A DNA stretch of 64,000 nt from Paramacrobiotus metropolitanus (Eukaryota > Tardigrada > Eutardigrada > Parachela > Macrobiotidae): NCBI RefSeq assembly GCF_019649055.1, contig NW_026570225.1, positions 620,001 to 684,000 on the forward strand. Direction: 5' to 3'. The notes under the pieces are model-generated. The model did no database searches and was not told where the DNA came from. It saw only the letters and a list, made by a program, of their open reading frames with translations. Numbering within the stretch: the first letter of the stretch is position 1; the number at the start of each line of letters is the position of its first letter. The translations under genes were made by a program, and so were the position numbers. This document shows, in pieces, positions 1 through 11,789 of the stretch.

Positions 1-8
1 TTTCGCAG

Positions 9-1796
9 TGGACAGCGAGCCGGAAGGCAGCAGTCAGAACGGCATCGAGGACAAGGTTGCATACGGCGAAGCGGATTCCTCCAGTGAGTATTACACTGCG
101 CACATGTCCAGTGGTCCGGAAAGGAGCGAGTTGCCAGCGGAGCCAGCAGATCTCACCGGTGCCGTGGATGTGCGGGATGGGCCCGCGGACGAGGAGCCGT
201 CGACTAGTGCTGGCAGCCGCGGCGAGCCCCTGCAGGCGCTGCTGGACTTCGTCGAGCCGCAGTATGTGGACGAACGCACCCAGCAGCAGATGCTGAGTAT
301 TGAGAATGAGGTACTGGCTGCAGTGAGTCATGGCAGAAGGAGGGTTTCCTCTGTTCGTAACGAAAGTGTGATTGGACAGATTAAGGAACACGTTCCCTTC
401 GTCTCTGTGAAAGAGAGTTTGGACATCTTGGAGGAGGAATACTCTGACCCGGTTTATATTCAGAAAATCGCGGTAAGCAATTATTTCAACGGTACTTGCT
501 TGTTTTAATACCGTTCTCAACTTGTTATGTAAATATTTACCATATCCAGAGTTAAGAAATTCAAGAATCGTACGTGCTGCAGTCAATCACGGTGTCACCT
601 TTTGCATTTTTTAGTGTTATGGGTAATTTTTGTATTGGGTATGGCACATCGACACACAGTTAATTGTATAATTGTATAATTTTAATGACATTAAAATTGT
701 TTTCTGCTGTTGTGGATCTTGATGTTTTGTCTGTTTTCGGTGGATATCTTATCTTAAGATTTATTTAGTTCTAAACACTCACTTCTACAACGAATACTAC
801 TTCTACATAATTATTTCTTGTGGTGTTCGAATTCTGTTTCCGGGCACAAGTTAAGTGTTGAGATTTCGACAAATGGTAAGTACTACTTGGTAATACGTTG
901 TCTTACGTGACCTTGCGATGGCTCACAGTGGGCGATTGATACTGCACATTTTGGACTGAATGACTGAATTGATCGCTTTTTCAGAATCTGCAAATGAAGT
1001 ACGAGTGGCTGCGTCGCACTCGTGGAGACGGGAACTGTTTTTATCGATGTTTGGGGTTTTCCTTGTTTGAAAATGTTATGCTGTCTGGCGATCAGGAAAA
1101 AGCTGAAAGGTTTCACTATGCAGCTTATCATGCCGGTGTAATACTATTATTACCATAATTTTCGTAACTGTTAGATTGAAAGCCTTAATGGTGGAATGCA
1201 AAGATCGGATACTCAAATTTAATTACCCGAAGTTGACCATGGAGGATGTAAGAAATATGAATTGCTTTATTTGTATGGTGTGGTTGTAACTGTCTCTTGG
1301 TTTTGTTTATAGTTTTTGGACAACGTGAGTGAACGCTGATTAATAAAATCTGGATTCTTATAATTATAATTTTTATGTCTGTTTCTCTCAGTTCAACGAT
1401 CAGTTGACACGTCTGATGGAGACTCCGACAGAGGAGGAATTATTGGACATTTTCAATAATCAGGGATGTTCGGATTTTATTGTTGTGTGGCTTAGATTCC
1501 TTACCGTGTTGCAGCTACGCAGCGATCCGGAGTTTTACGGGAATTTTATCGAGAATCATGCCAACGTGGAAGATTTCTGTAGAGCCGAAGTTGAGGTGAT
1601 GTTTCGCGAAAGCGACCACATTCACATCATTGCCGTAGCATCGTTGCTCAGTGTCAAAATACGCGTGGAATACATGGATCGTGGTGGAAGTTCCTCGGTG
1701 ATTGCCCACGATTTTCCCGAAACCGAAGCTGAACCGGAAATATTCATGTTGTACCGGCCTGGTCATTATGATATTTTGTATAAAAAAGGAACATAA
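9..1796 (+). CDS. OTUB1: OTUB1-type ubiquitin thioesterase (otubain), 5' end missing
   Basis: This gene encodes an OTU-family cysteine protease that removes ubiquitin, typically Lys48-linked, in cytosol and nucleus. Exons are <9-472, 985-1109, 1175-1247, 1313-1324 and 1392-1796, with all phases compatible. The catalytic Asp-Gly-Asn-Cys block (TRGDGNCFYR) lies in the second exon, and the catalytic His sits in RPGHYDILY near the C-terminus, as in OTUB1. The last exon also carries SDHIHIIA and VEYMDRGG, which are family hallmarks. The first visible exon starts right after a pyrimidine-rich cag, so it looks like a splice acceptor and the true start lies upstream. The N-terminal region is long, acidic and Ser/Glu/Gly-rich: about 100 residues more than I would expect for an otubain. 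The fourth exon is only 12 nt. The family call is firm; OTUB1 rather than OTUB2 is inferred from the overall match. Confidence 0.88.
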
Positions 1797-2441
1797 ATGC
1801 GTTTTCATGGTTTTCTATACAGTTTGCCATAAAGATTTCTGTACTCACGTTTTGATTTTGAGCTTATTGGTAGCGTGTTTTGCACGATCTAACGACATCA
1901 GTGCTTTTACTAATGATTTTCAACTTTATTTTGAAATTACTTTGGGATTTACTGGTATTTATTCTTATAAACTGACTGGGGACAGTGGAGCTGATATAAT
2001 GGCACGAATAAATTTGTTCGATCTCAGGAGAATCATCTGAATGGGATTGCCTTACTTACTTTTAGCTTTTAGAAGAACGTTGTGGCCGCGTGCAGGCATT
2101 ATCGAGCTTTCGATATTTTACTAGGAGTACCGAGTACTGTACATGAAAAGCTGTAAATTGCAACTTGTACAACGAATCTATATAGCTACCCGAGTAGTTA
2201 TTCTGATAACTTAGTTTGCAGCTTGCAGTATTCTTGCTAATTTATGATGGTACACTTAAGAAAGTTTTCAGTAAAAATTAATGATAATTCCTAGATTATG
2301 GCCTTCCTTAATATTATAATTGTTTTACTCCACTGTTATGGCGTTATCAAAGTAGTTGTGACCTCTGCAGCGATACACTGTTGTTTTATTCAGTACTCTC
2401 TTCACAAAAAATTTTACATTCAGTTCGAAAACAATCACTTG
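1797..2441. other. 3' flank of OTUB1, no gene seen
   Basis: This is AT-rich sequence after the stop codon. An AATAAA at about 2008-2013 is a possible polyadenylation signal. Short open frames here have no recognisable content. Confidence 0.4.
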
Positions 2442-2996
2442 TCAAGCATCAATCGCAAGGGGCGGCCTGATCACAGAGAAAATTTGATCTAAATTTGCTC
2501 CCATTGGCGCTCTCCCCATGATCGATGCCGCATTTTCTCGTTGGATTTCGGTGCTGATCCGCTGGCGAAGATATTCTGCGGCTCGTTTTTCGCCGGTTTC
2601 TTGTCGATCTTCTGTCCAAGTTCCGTTATCGTGCGGGCAGCTGCTCGGCAAGTGATGCTGCTGCTCCCGCTCGTACGGATGTCGCAATAATGTGCGACAT
2701 GGCCATGGTGTTGACGCAAGTATCGTCCCATACCAACATTCGTCCTCTTTGCCGTGGTGTCAAAGTAACACCGTCTCTGGTCGTTTACTGTCTGTTGGAA
2801 AGATACCTTGAGGTTCCAGTTCGCTTTCGAAACCGACAGATGCGAGGCTGCGCTTCACAATGGCATTCAGACATTTATGTGCAGGGATTCGTCCGCGGCT
2901 TTTCTTGCAGCTTAGGCCATGGTACCCTCGGGCATCCGCCCACTCACCGCAAACAAAACGGTGTGGGGTGATGACCGGTGGTCCAAGGCGTAACAA
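2442..2996 (-). pseudogene. Decayed retroelement C-terminal fragment (zinc-binding plus nuclease-like region)
   Basis: Read on the minus strand, three frames together give a broken version of the protein at 16292-17086. The matching blocks occur in the same order: YHGLSCKKSRGR (compare HHGLSCTFSAGR), LEPQGIFPTDSKRPE (compare LEPRGTSHTSGRRPD), WDDTCVNTMAMSHI (compare WDVTCVDTVAPSHI) and EYLRQRISTEIQRENAASIMG (compare EFLRQRLSIEIQRGNAFSVLG). Frame changes separate the blocks and the stretch between the last two is shortened, so the copy is dead. The Asp of the RPD motif is replaced by Glu. The domain order resembles the C-terminal part of reverse-transcriptase-bearing elements that carry a restriction-like endonuclease. 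No reverse transcriptase region is present here. Confidence 0.7.
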
Positions 2997-3163
2997 ACCG
3001 CGATTCTTACCGCAGAGTCCGTAGATCGTAAGGTTGCCAAGTTAGACAACCGGAAGCGCTCCCAGCCATGACCCATTGTCTTTCGTGCTCATTCTTCTTT
3101 TGTTTTGCAGCTATTCATATTAAGTGAAGTTGTATTGTTACGGTGATTGTTATTGTAAGATTT

Positions 3164-3270
3164 GTCTACAACCATTTTGTACCGATCGGTCTACAGGAAG
3201 ATAAGCTACGTCGGGCCCGGTCAGTGCTTGGATGGGTGACCGGGTGTTGCAATCCGTACGTATTGCAGGC
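3164..3270 (+). pseudogene. 5S rRNA-derived pseudogene
   Basis: The block opens with GTCTACAACCAT and closes with TATTGCAGGC, matching the two ends of eukaryotic 5S rRNA (GTCTACGGCCAT and TGTAGGC). The centre keeps TCGGGCCCGGTCAGTGCTTG followed by GATGGGTGACCGGGTG, which is the internal control region (box A end, intermediate element and box C) of 5S genes. The segment is about 107 nt against a usual 119-120 nt. The 5' third, normally around CACCCTGAACGCGCCCGATC, is badly altered. There is no T-run terminator just downstream. A dispersed pseudogene or the head of a 5S-derived SINE are both possible. Confidence 0.72.
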
Positions 3271-3749
3271 CAGCACTCATTTGCTAAAACTGCAAAAAAT
3301 ATTAGTACAGTAATTTTTACCAAACGTAAATACGAGCAGAAGAAAGAGACTTTTGGAATTTTTTTAATAAATGAAGTCAACAAACAAAACGATGCAAATA
3401 AAATACACGTATTTAACAGTGTACTCTGTACTGTATACCCACCAAGGTGGGCAGTAGGGTATGTAAATCTAGCGATCCTCGTTTCGCCACTAGCCGAGTC
3501 AAAATCATGACTCAGTGACTTTCTTCGCGGTCCAAAAATGAGAAACCATTTGGTTTGCACTTTGCAAGTACAGTATTTCGCTGCCGGTCCTTCCCAAGTG
3601 TGGTATCAGAAACCACTGATTTCGCAGAATTAATTGTACTCGTGTGCTGACATTTACATCCGTTTTTTAAATATTACCTTGGGGATCGTTGTAATTTGTT
3701 ATTACGGTGTCTGCTGCGACCTGCGAAGTGCGACTCCACATCGGCTGAC
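3271..3749. other. Upstream region of CCT6, no gene seen
   Basis: This stretch lies between the 5S-like block and the CCT6 start codon. It contains AT-rich sequence and no supported open frame. The promoter and 5' leader of CCT6 are presumably here, but I can point to no specific element. Confidence 0.3.
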
Positions 3750-6700
3750 ATGGCGTCCATTCTTGCTGTTAATCCCAAAGCGGAGATTGCCAGAGCGTCG
3801 GAAGCGCTGGCCATCAACATCTCAGCAGCTATGGGTGTACAGGACTATGTCAAATCGAATCTCGGCCCAAAGGGCAGTTTGAAAATGTGAGCGGAATAGC
3901 GAGGCTCCTTCCCTCTGTGATTTGACTATTCTTTTGCTGTGCTGGGGTTCCGCTTTTACACTACAGTTTGCTTGCTTGAGCACTCGCACGACTTCTTGAC
4001 ATGTGCAGAAATTAAGGGTGGTCAAGTTATTTCATCTCGTTTTAGGCTGGTATCTGGTGCGGGAGATATAAAAATCACCAAAGATGGAAACGTTCTCATG
4101 CACGAATCAGTGAGTCTGCAGCGACCTTAACGAAGAAAATTTTATCACTTTAGAATCCCCGTTTGTATTCCTTCCAGCATGTTAAACATCCGACAGCCTC
4201 CCTGATTGCTAGGGCTTCCACGGCACAAGATGACATTACTGGAGATGGCACCACATCCATTGTTTTACTAATCGGAGAACTCCTTAAGCAATCGCAAGTT
4301 TATATTCTCAAGGTACTTACATTCTGTGCTTTTCCGCTGATCTTGCGTATGTCTGGTGAAAGGTTTTTCGGAATCGCCTATAAAGGTCGATCTTAAATAA
4401 AAACTAGGTAATTAATTGTAAACAAGAAAGGAATGGAATTTTGACAGTTGTCGATTTGTGATGACGACATTTAAGGCTTGCGATCGTTACTAGTCGCTCT
4501 GTAACAGCCAAATTGAGCCACCACTACATGTAATAGTACGAGTATAGTGAGAGATATAATTTTTAGATTGTTCTAGTAACTGTTCTGTACTGTTGTACAA
4601 ATTTCTTATTGTTTAGGTTGATTTATTGTTGATTTTTGTTTGGTTATGTTAACAGTAAGTTACGTTTACAGGGACTACATCCTCGATTAATTACCGAAGG
4701 TTTCGAGTTGGCTCGAAATAAAGCCTTGGAATTGCTGGACAAATTAGCCCAGAAATCTACGGGCGATCGTGACCAATTGTTAGAAGTGGCTCGCACTTCA
4801 CTGCGCACTAAAGGTACAGTACACGGGTCCACAAAGATTTCTCTCGTTATATCGGAATATTGAGTTGTATGTTTTATCAGTTGAAAGTGGTGTGGCCGAT
4901 TTATTCACCAGCATCGTTACGGATGCGGTGCTGTTGATCAGGCGTCAGAATGAGCAGATCGATCTGCACATGGTGGAAATCATGGAGATGATCCATCGCA
5001 CCCAGATGGATTCGGTTCTCGTGCGGGGATTGGTACTCGATCATGGAGCCCGCCATCCCGACATGCCGAAACGGGTGTCCAATGCTTACATCCTCACTTG
5101 TAACGTCTCTCTGGAGTACGAAAAAACGTAAGTTATATGCTTGTTTTGTGGGTTACATATTATTGTCTTTCCATTCAATAAGATGTTACGATATTGCTTA
5201 TGTAAATGCTATTGAGTAGCGAAGTGAACTCCGGATTTTTCTACGCCTCCCCCGAACAACGCGAGAAAATGGTGACAGCGGAACGGCAGTTCATCATCAG
5301 TCGAGTGGAGAAAATCATCGCTTTGAAGAAGCAAATGTGCAAACCAGGCGAGGATAAGAATTTTGTTATTGTTAACCAGAAGGGCATTGATCCGTTGTCC
5401 TTGGATATGCTGGCCAAGGAAGGCATCATGGCTCTGCGTCGAGCGAAACGACGCAATATGGAGCGGTAAGTTCTTGGCAAGTGCTATGGGTTTTGGTAGT
5501 ATTCGACGGCGCAAAGTATGCAAGTAGCAGCATCGTACCAAGTACAGGAAACAGAAATATGTATCGAAAACAGCGGCGATAAAAACTCTGGTTTTGCAGA
5601 CTGACACTTGCATGCGGTGGGGTGGCCGTAAATTCTGTTGATGAGTTGACAGCAGATGCGTTGGGATTTGCTGGATCCGTTTATGAGTACCAATTGGTAA
5701 GAAATTACGAAATCTTGTTTGGTTTACGTATTGAAGAAACAGAATTACTACTGAAATTTTCCATAACTCGAATAAATTCCGGCGATGTGTTATTCTGTTA
5801 TTCTGCTTGTGTTTAGGGCGAAGATAAGTTTACATTCATTGAGGAGTGCAAGAATCCTCAGTCGGTGACGATCGTAATCCGTGGACCAAACAAGCACAGC
5901 ATTACTCAGGTCAAGGATGCAGTGCGTGATGGACTGAGAGCTGTACTTAATGCTGTCGAAGATGGTAATTCCCGTACTTCGCCCTGCTGGTGCGGCCTTT
6001 TCACCCTTCTTTTACCGTAAATATAGGATAGAAGCAGTACTTTTGATTATTTGATACATGTACATAAGAAATATCGATTATGCTAGAAATGTGAGTACAT
6101 GTCTGATACGACAAAAATATCGGTGCAGGGAAATAATTGTCTGTTTTTGGAGTTTTTCATGTTCGAAGCATAGATATGGAATAAGTACAGTACTGTACGT
6201 TGACGCGTTTTCGGAGCACCGGCATATGAGTGACTGAATGGAGCAGGCTTATATTTCTGTTTTGCAGGCTCCGTTGTGCCTGGAGGAGGCGCATTTGAGT
6301 TTGCGCTGCGCGAAGAGCTCGTTAAGTTCGTAAGCGAGGGTTCGGTGAAAGGGAAAGCTAAATTCGGTGTGGAAGCATACGCAGAAGCCTTCCTTATTAT
6401 TCCTCAGACGCTTGCCCAGAATGCCGGTTATGATGCGCAGGACGTAACAGTAAAACTGGAAGAAGAGTACAGGAAATCCAAAAAGCCGGTTGGTGTCGAC
6501 TGTGACACCGGTATGTGTGTGTAAATTATAGTTCCGGATTGCTTGTGGGAATTTCATATTAGTGGTGGATGCGCTGACGTGAACGTTGGTGTTGTAGGTA
6601 ACGTTATGTTTCCTGCCGATATGGGGATCTGGGATAACTACAGGGTTAAGAAACAGCAGATAAACACATGGTAAGCATTTGTTTTTGGTACTTCTGATGA

Positions 6701-7081
6701 TTTTCCGTGGCTGAAACTTGTTGCGCATGTCTTTTACACATCTACTTCTGCGCACTTTCATTGACAAGTTGAGAGTAGTGACTACTGAGCATTGCACTAA
6801 CATCTTGCTGTCTGGTATTTAGCTGCAAAATGTTTTCTTAATTATTGTGCTTTAACTGTTTTTGACTTTAGTAGTTTGTGTATGGGATATTTATTGTTAG
6901 TGTTGTACCAACTGATTGTTAATAACGTCGTAATCGGTTGTATAGTACGAATGGACTTTTAGTACCGTATGTAAATTAGTATGGTGTTCTTTGCAGCTCC
7001 CTTGTTGCTACTAATCTTTTGCTTGTGGACGAAATTATGCGTGCCGGATTGTCTTCTCTTAAAGGCGACGGGCAAGGATAA
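3750..7081 (+). CDS. CCT6A: T-complex protein 1 subunit zeta (CCT6 chaperonin subunit)
   Basis: CCT6 is one of eight paralogous subunits of the cytosolic TRiC/CCT ring, which folds actin, tubulin and other proteins using ATP. Eleven exons: 3750-3886, 4046-4109, 4178-4312, 4672-4813, 4881-5127, 5220-5465, 5600-5696, 5817-5964, 6268-6510, 6598-6670 and 6997-7081. They sum to 1,617 nt, or 538 aa, against 531 in human. Group II chaperonin signatures are present: NLGPKG near the N-terminus, the ATP-binding [22 protein letters not shown], and GGVAVNS. Zeta-specific stretches include [11 protein letters not shown] and [13 protein letters not shown]. The start was chosen because [19 protein letters not shown] matches the family N-terminus; an ATG 54 nt upstream in the same frame gives unrelated residues. 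The final exon ends [15 protein letters not shown]. Confidence 0.95.
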
Positions 7082-8043
7082 TACGGCTGGATGGAATATA
7101 TAGTTTGAGTGTTACTAATTGACTAATGTGCGTTTATCTCCATTTTTTTAAAAATTGTTGATACTGTAATGTTGACTTACATATTTTTTTCTGATTATCA
7201 TGTGCGTTGGCTGTTATCTGCTTTGTAATAGCATTTGCTGGCTTAGTTTATAATTCAGGTTATTCATTAAAGTTGCCTTTTTGGAATTTAAAACAGTCTC
7301 TTTCAGATGTAGATTACTAAGGAGAGTTTACCACAGAAATAGGAGACAGTCCGTTTAATGGGTCTTCAACGTATGGTCGACACAGATTAGTAAAAACGCA
7401 GAGAGAGAGGAGAATCATGAAGACAGATCAACAATTCAAAAGGCATACTGGGGGCAAATATCTGCTCCATTGGCTTTCTTACATTATACAGCACTTCCTT
7501 CCTTCGCAGCAGATGAAAGTAGGAGTGAGAGATGGCGACGTTGTGCACCCTTCTACAAAGCGGGATACTGCGTACTGTGTGTTCACTGTCAAGATGAACG
7601 GTTGAACCTATAGTCCAAGCGAAGAAGAAAAGCGCGCCTGGCTATTAATTGTCCAATGCCCACAATCCTTACCATTAGTGATGACCTTTCCGCTCTACGC
7701 AAGTGCACGAACGCGAGGGTAACTGCCTATCAATATTATCCAGCATCAAGCAGCCTTATATGTGCAGCATCCTCCGAATGGACGTAACTGATCTTGCCAA
7801 GCGACTTCATAACAATGCTTTCGTCAGTTTCCAGATGTGAAAATGGCGGGTCGTGGGGATCAACTAGTGAGCACCCTAGTTTAAACACACTGTTTCGTGC
7901 ACGCACCGTATCGGTTTATTTCTGTACGAGGCGAGGGGTGTCTGTTCACTAAATTCTTCATAGAATCGAATACGGAAGAGGTGGACAGTGCGGCAAATTT
8001 GCCCATTCTTATCGCGTTACTGCTCCTGTCACGCTCCGGTCCG
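7082..8043. other. Intergenic, downstream of CCT6
   Basis: No supported gene is present. A 62-codon open frame at 7417-7605 has no recognisable features and no homologue elsewhere in the window. The sequence leads directly into the foldback element. Confidence 0.35.
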
Positions 8044-9649
8044 TATATGGTTACAAGCCGAGCACGGATGAATATTGGCTGATGACTAAAAGAATCAAGT
8101 AATTCTAAGGATGTGTTGAATTCTAGTTGCTTACAAACTGTCAAAATATTGCGAAACCTGTACGTGTATTTAACAATAATTATTTTGACACGCTGTAGTG
8201 ATTTTACATAAGTTAATCGAAACATATACTCTACATAAGTTGCAGTTTGCGCTGTCGGCTGATACTGCCATTTTATCATGAATTTTTTACTTTGCATTGT
8301 GCTTTAAGTACTGTTGAGTAGGAGCACAGATATTTCTACTGTTCTGGGTCAAGTTTTGTGTTAGAACAGTATGCATTTCTTATCGCGTCCATGGTAACAA
8401 GCTTATGGCTGACCACTGGACCCAGCCAAATGATTTTGGCAAAAGGTTAACCATCTCAGATCCACCGCTGCGCTGCGAGAATTCTTATGCACTTTAAAGT
8501 AGCAAAATTGGTGAAGCAGAAGCCGAGATCCTTTGCCTCAAAGGAGAGGGGCCGAAGTTCTGGCACAGATGATTAGTTATATGAATACAAGCCCAGCACG
8601 GATGAATATTGGCCGATGACTATTAAAAAATAAGTCATTCCAAGGATGTGTTGATTTGCGGTCGCTTACAGACTGTCATAAGATTAATAAACCCGTACGT
8701 ATGTTTAGTAATATTATTATGACTGACTGTTTACTTGTACATACAGTACATAACTTGCAATGATGACTGACGTGTTAAGTTACATGAATTTTTTACTTTG
8801 TACTGTACTCGTACTTATTGTTAAGTACCAGCTCAGATATTTCTACTGTTCTGGGTCAAGTTGTGTTAGAACAGTGTGCATTTCTTATCGCGTCCATGGT
8901 AACAAGCTTATGATTGACCACTGGACCTAGACAAATGATTTTGGCAAAAAGTCAACAATCTTGGATCCACCGCTACACCTAGAGAATTTGGATGCACTTT
9001 AAAGCAACAAAATTGGTGAATTAGAAGCCGAGATCCTTTGCCTCAAAGGACAGGGGCCGAAGTCCTGGCACATCAGTATTCATATAATTCATATAATTAT
9101 ATGAATACTAATCATCTGTGCCAGGACTTCGGCCCCTCTCCTTTGAGGCAAAGGATCTCGGCTTCTACTTCACCAATTTTGCTACTTTAAAGTGCATAAG
9201 AATTCTTGCAGCGCAGCGGTGGATCTAAGATGGTTAACCTTTTGCCAAAATCATTTGGCTGGGTCCAGAGGTCAGCCATAAGCTTGTTACCATGGACGCG
9301 ATAAGAAATGCATACTGTTCTAACACAAAACTTGACCCAGAACAGTAGACATATCTGTGCTCCTACTCAACAATACTTAAAGGCTAAAGCACACTGCAAA
9401 GTAAAAAATTCATGATAAAATGGCAGTATCAGCCGACAGCGCAAACTGCAACTTATGTAGAGTATATGTTTCGATTAACTTATGTAAAATCACTACAGCG
9501 TGTCAAAATAACTATTGCTAAATACACGTACAGGTTTCGCAATTTTTTGGCAGTTTGTAAGCAACTAGAATTCAACACATCCTTGGAATTACTTAATTCT
9601 TTTAGTCATCAGCCAATATTCATCCGTGCTCGGCTTGTATTCATATAAT
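8044..9649. mobile_element. Three-copy non-autonomous foldback/MITE-like element
   Basis: Three related units of about 510-555 bp lie end to end: copy A at about 8044-8577 (plus), copy B at about 8578-9089 (plus) and copy C at about 9096-9649 (minus). A and C are near-identical inverted copies, so the block can fold into a hairpin with arms of over 500 bp. Unit ends carry ATTATATGAATAC as a short terminal inverted repeat, followed at one end by AAGCCGAGCACGG and at the other by the complement of CAGATGATTAGT. The A/B junction lacks about 10 bp of the expected double terminus. Copy B is more diverged. An open frame of about 78 codons recurs in A and C, but only because the DNA is repeated. No transposase is encoded, so the mobilising family is unknown. 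Confidence 0.8.
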
Positions 9650-10374
9650 TAGGACGTAAGTAATTCGTTTACAGCGCGAGGTTATATACGTATGATTGGA
9701 ATCCCCTGGGGATTCCAATCATCCCCTGGGGATTATCCCCATAAGCGTGGATTTCGGCTCGTATGTGTTATAAAGTATTCAGCAACTTGCCTGTTAACGC
9801 GTTCCATAGCGTTGTTCTGTAAAATATAATACCATGTTGAGTCGTTCTTGGGATTTTTTATTCAATTCAAAAGCTTGGTTAAGAGTTTTTTCAATTTTTC
9901 CTTCCCTAGGTAGAGAAAAAAACGTTTCATGCGTGCCATGTTCTGGTTCTGTATAGTATTAGTGTAACTAAGATTCAGTTGGAACTGCGAACTATGGTAA
10001 AGGGCACCAAGAGCGCCTGAAAGATCTTAAGCTTCATTTCTTTGAATTTTAAAACAAGGGACTTTACATGTAACATGCTGTACCAGGACTAGTAACAAAT
10101 TCAAATTTCTGGCCGAATAAGACGGAAATAACCATTTGTGCATTAAAAAATCTTAAATCATCGTCGATCAGCCTAAATATTAATACACAGACAGTATACA
10201 TATACTTATAAAAGCATCACTCCAACAGCAAACATGAATTGTTCTTTTAAACGGTGGGGCTATTATGAAAGTTTATGTGGCACGAAATTATTAATGTATC
10301 CAGTCTCGCTCTGAGACCGTATTGCGTTGTCAAACCAAAAAATATTCCACCGTCGTTCATAGCGCTTAGTTCGT
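9650..10374. other. Intergenic, with a 27-bp palindrome
   Basis: No gene is seen. Positions 9694-9720 form a perfect odd-centred palindrome (GATTGGAATCCCC, T, GGGGATTCCAATC), followed by a further partial copy, ATCCCCTGGGGAT, at 9720-9732. Confidence 0.5.
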
Positions 10375-11789
10375 CTAGTCATTTATGCAGTAGACCTCCT
10401 TTCGCTTCAGCAGTTGAAGAGTCACAACGCCGAAAGCATACGAATAGCGCATGATCACACTGCTACAGAACGCCAGCCTTTTCGACACCTCCCGGAGAAT
10501 TTCGTTAGTAACATCCAGGTCACCTGGTGGTGGATCTTCCGTGTATCCCGGAGTGAACTCCTTGCGGAGTATCTTCAACAAGTCCCGCGCCGTTTTGCGG
10601 CTCCTTTCAGCGACGCTGGCACTGTACATGGATGTGGCAATGAACGGCCAGCCGACCACATGGAACTCCCGCCCGGCCAGATCCACTTCCGGTGACCTTA
10701 GCCATCCGGTAAGGAACGCCACCCATGCATCCATAAACAGAAGGTCCAGATAAAACCGGGACACCAGAAATATGAAATCCATGAGCCCACCGGCTGAGGA
10801 GCACAACATACTGCGCAGTTCCATGTGAGATGCCAAACGACTGCAGTCGTCCCAGACGCGTCGCAAGGCAGACTCTTGGTCGGTACTGAGCAGGGTGGCT
10901 GCCAGCCAGGATCCGCACTGCATTGTTCGAAGGAGATTCCAGCTCAGCATGCAACAGACGAAGTCGCTTATCGTCAGGAGAAAGCATCCATTCAGCACTA
11001 ATGCAATGCACACACGGAAACTTTTCGGATGCCGGGACTGAAAACGCGCAGCTCACGGTAATGATAGCATCATGATCATGTACATGTCATGTAAGTGTTT
11101 AATTGTATAACTGTTTTCAGTGGAAAAGTAATGGAATGTTATAATGCAGAAGTACGTAGATTAATTTAGAGTATGTAAACAGGTGGACAGATATAACTTC
11201 TACTCGTAGGCTGTTGACTAACGAACAGCGGTATGCCAATGATTAATGAATTTAATAACAGCGGCAAAAGAGTACGCATGTGTTTTGCATCTGCAATAAA
11301 TATGTGAAGCTGACCAAAATATACGCAAACGAATTTATTTCGCACAGGGGGCATACAAATAACAAAGTAAATCGTTTACATGCGGCCAAAAAGATGTTCA
11401 TTAGTCAACGGTTAAAAAAATATTTGTAACTAATTCTTCCATGCCAGGAAATTTATTAATTATTAGAGTACTGTTATTTGGATGGCACCACCGTCAAATT
11501 CACTTACTTGTTCATTGTCAATGATCAGCATGCACCGGTAATATCCAAGAATTGCCACCGAAATTAAAACACTGCGAACACCACAGAAGAAAATAGAATT
11601 CCTGATTTGGTTAGCGCAAGACTGGAGGAGTCGTCGCTTCTCAACAGCCAGTTTGACTTTTTGACTGAAATCGTCTGCCAGTGTTGTGAGGTTGCATGAG
11701 CGACTCCGACGAAGGCGAACAGCTCCCACGTCCATCGCAGTCTTTTCTATAAAGAAATCATCCCTGGAACTCGTTGTCAGAACAGACAT
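10375..11789 (-). CDS. Unknown multi-pass membrane protein, paralogue A (chemoreceptor-like)
   Basis: I do not recognise the family. The model has two exons, 11789-11508 (ATG at 11789, donor gtaagt) and 11037-10375 (acceptor ttttcag). It joins in phase 0 to give about 314 aa. The first exon encodes a basic, Ser/Arg-rich cytosolic-looking stretch (RLRRSRSCNLTTL), then one hydrophobic segment (SVLISVAILGYY). The second exon carries several hydrophobic spans, for example around FIFLVSRFYLDLLF and MDAWVAFLTGW, and ends QLLKRKEVYCIND. The neighbour at 15414-14065 shares exon structure, intron phase and the terminal RKEV-Y/F-C-I/V-N-acidic motif, so the two are tandem paralogues. The size and topology recall invertebrate gustatory-receptor-like proteins. 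However, the TYhhhhhQF motif of insect receptors is not visible, so the function is open. Confidence 0.6.

Noticed and set aside
7417-7605. 62-codon plus-strand open frame downstream of CCT6
   Set aside because: Short, isolated, no recognisable features.
7881-8297. 138-codon minus-strand open frame, with a close match at 9412-9648 on the plus strand
   Set aside because: The protein similarity comes from the two inverted copies of the same repeat DNA; composition and lack of any domain argue against a real gene.
11166-11354. Hydrophobic 62-codon minus-strand frame in the intron of paralogue A
   Set aside because: It has no counterpart in paralogue B, and the flanking exons already join in phase without it.
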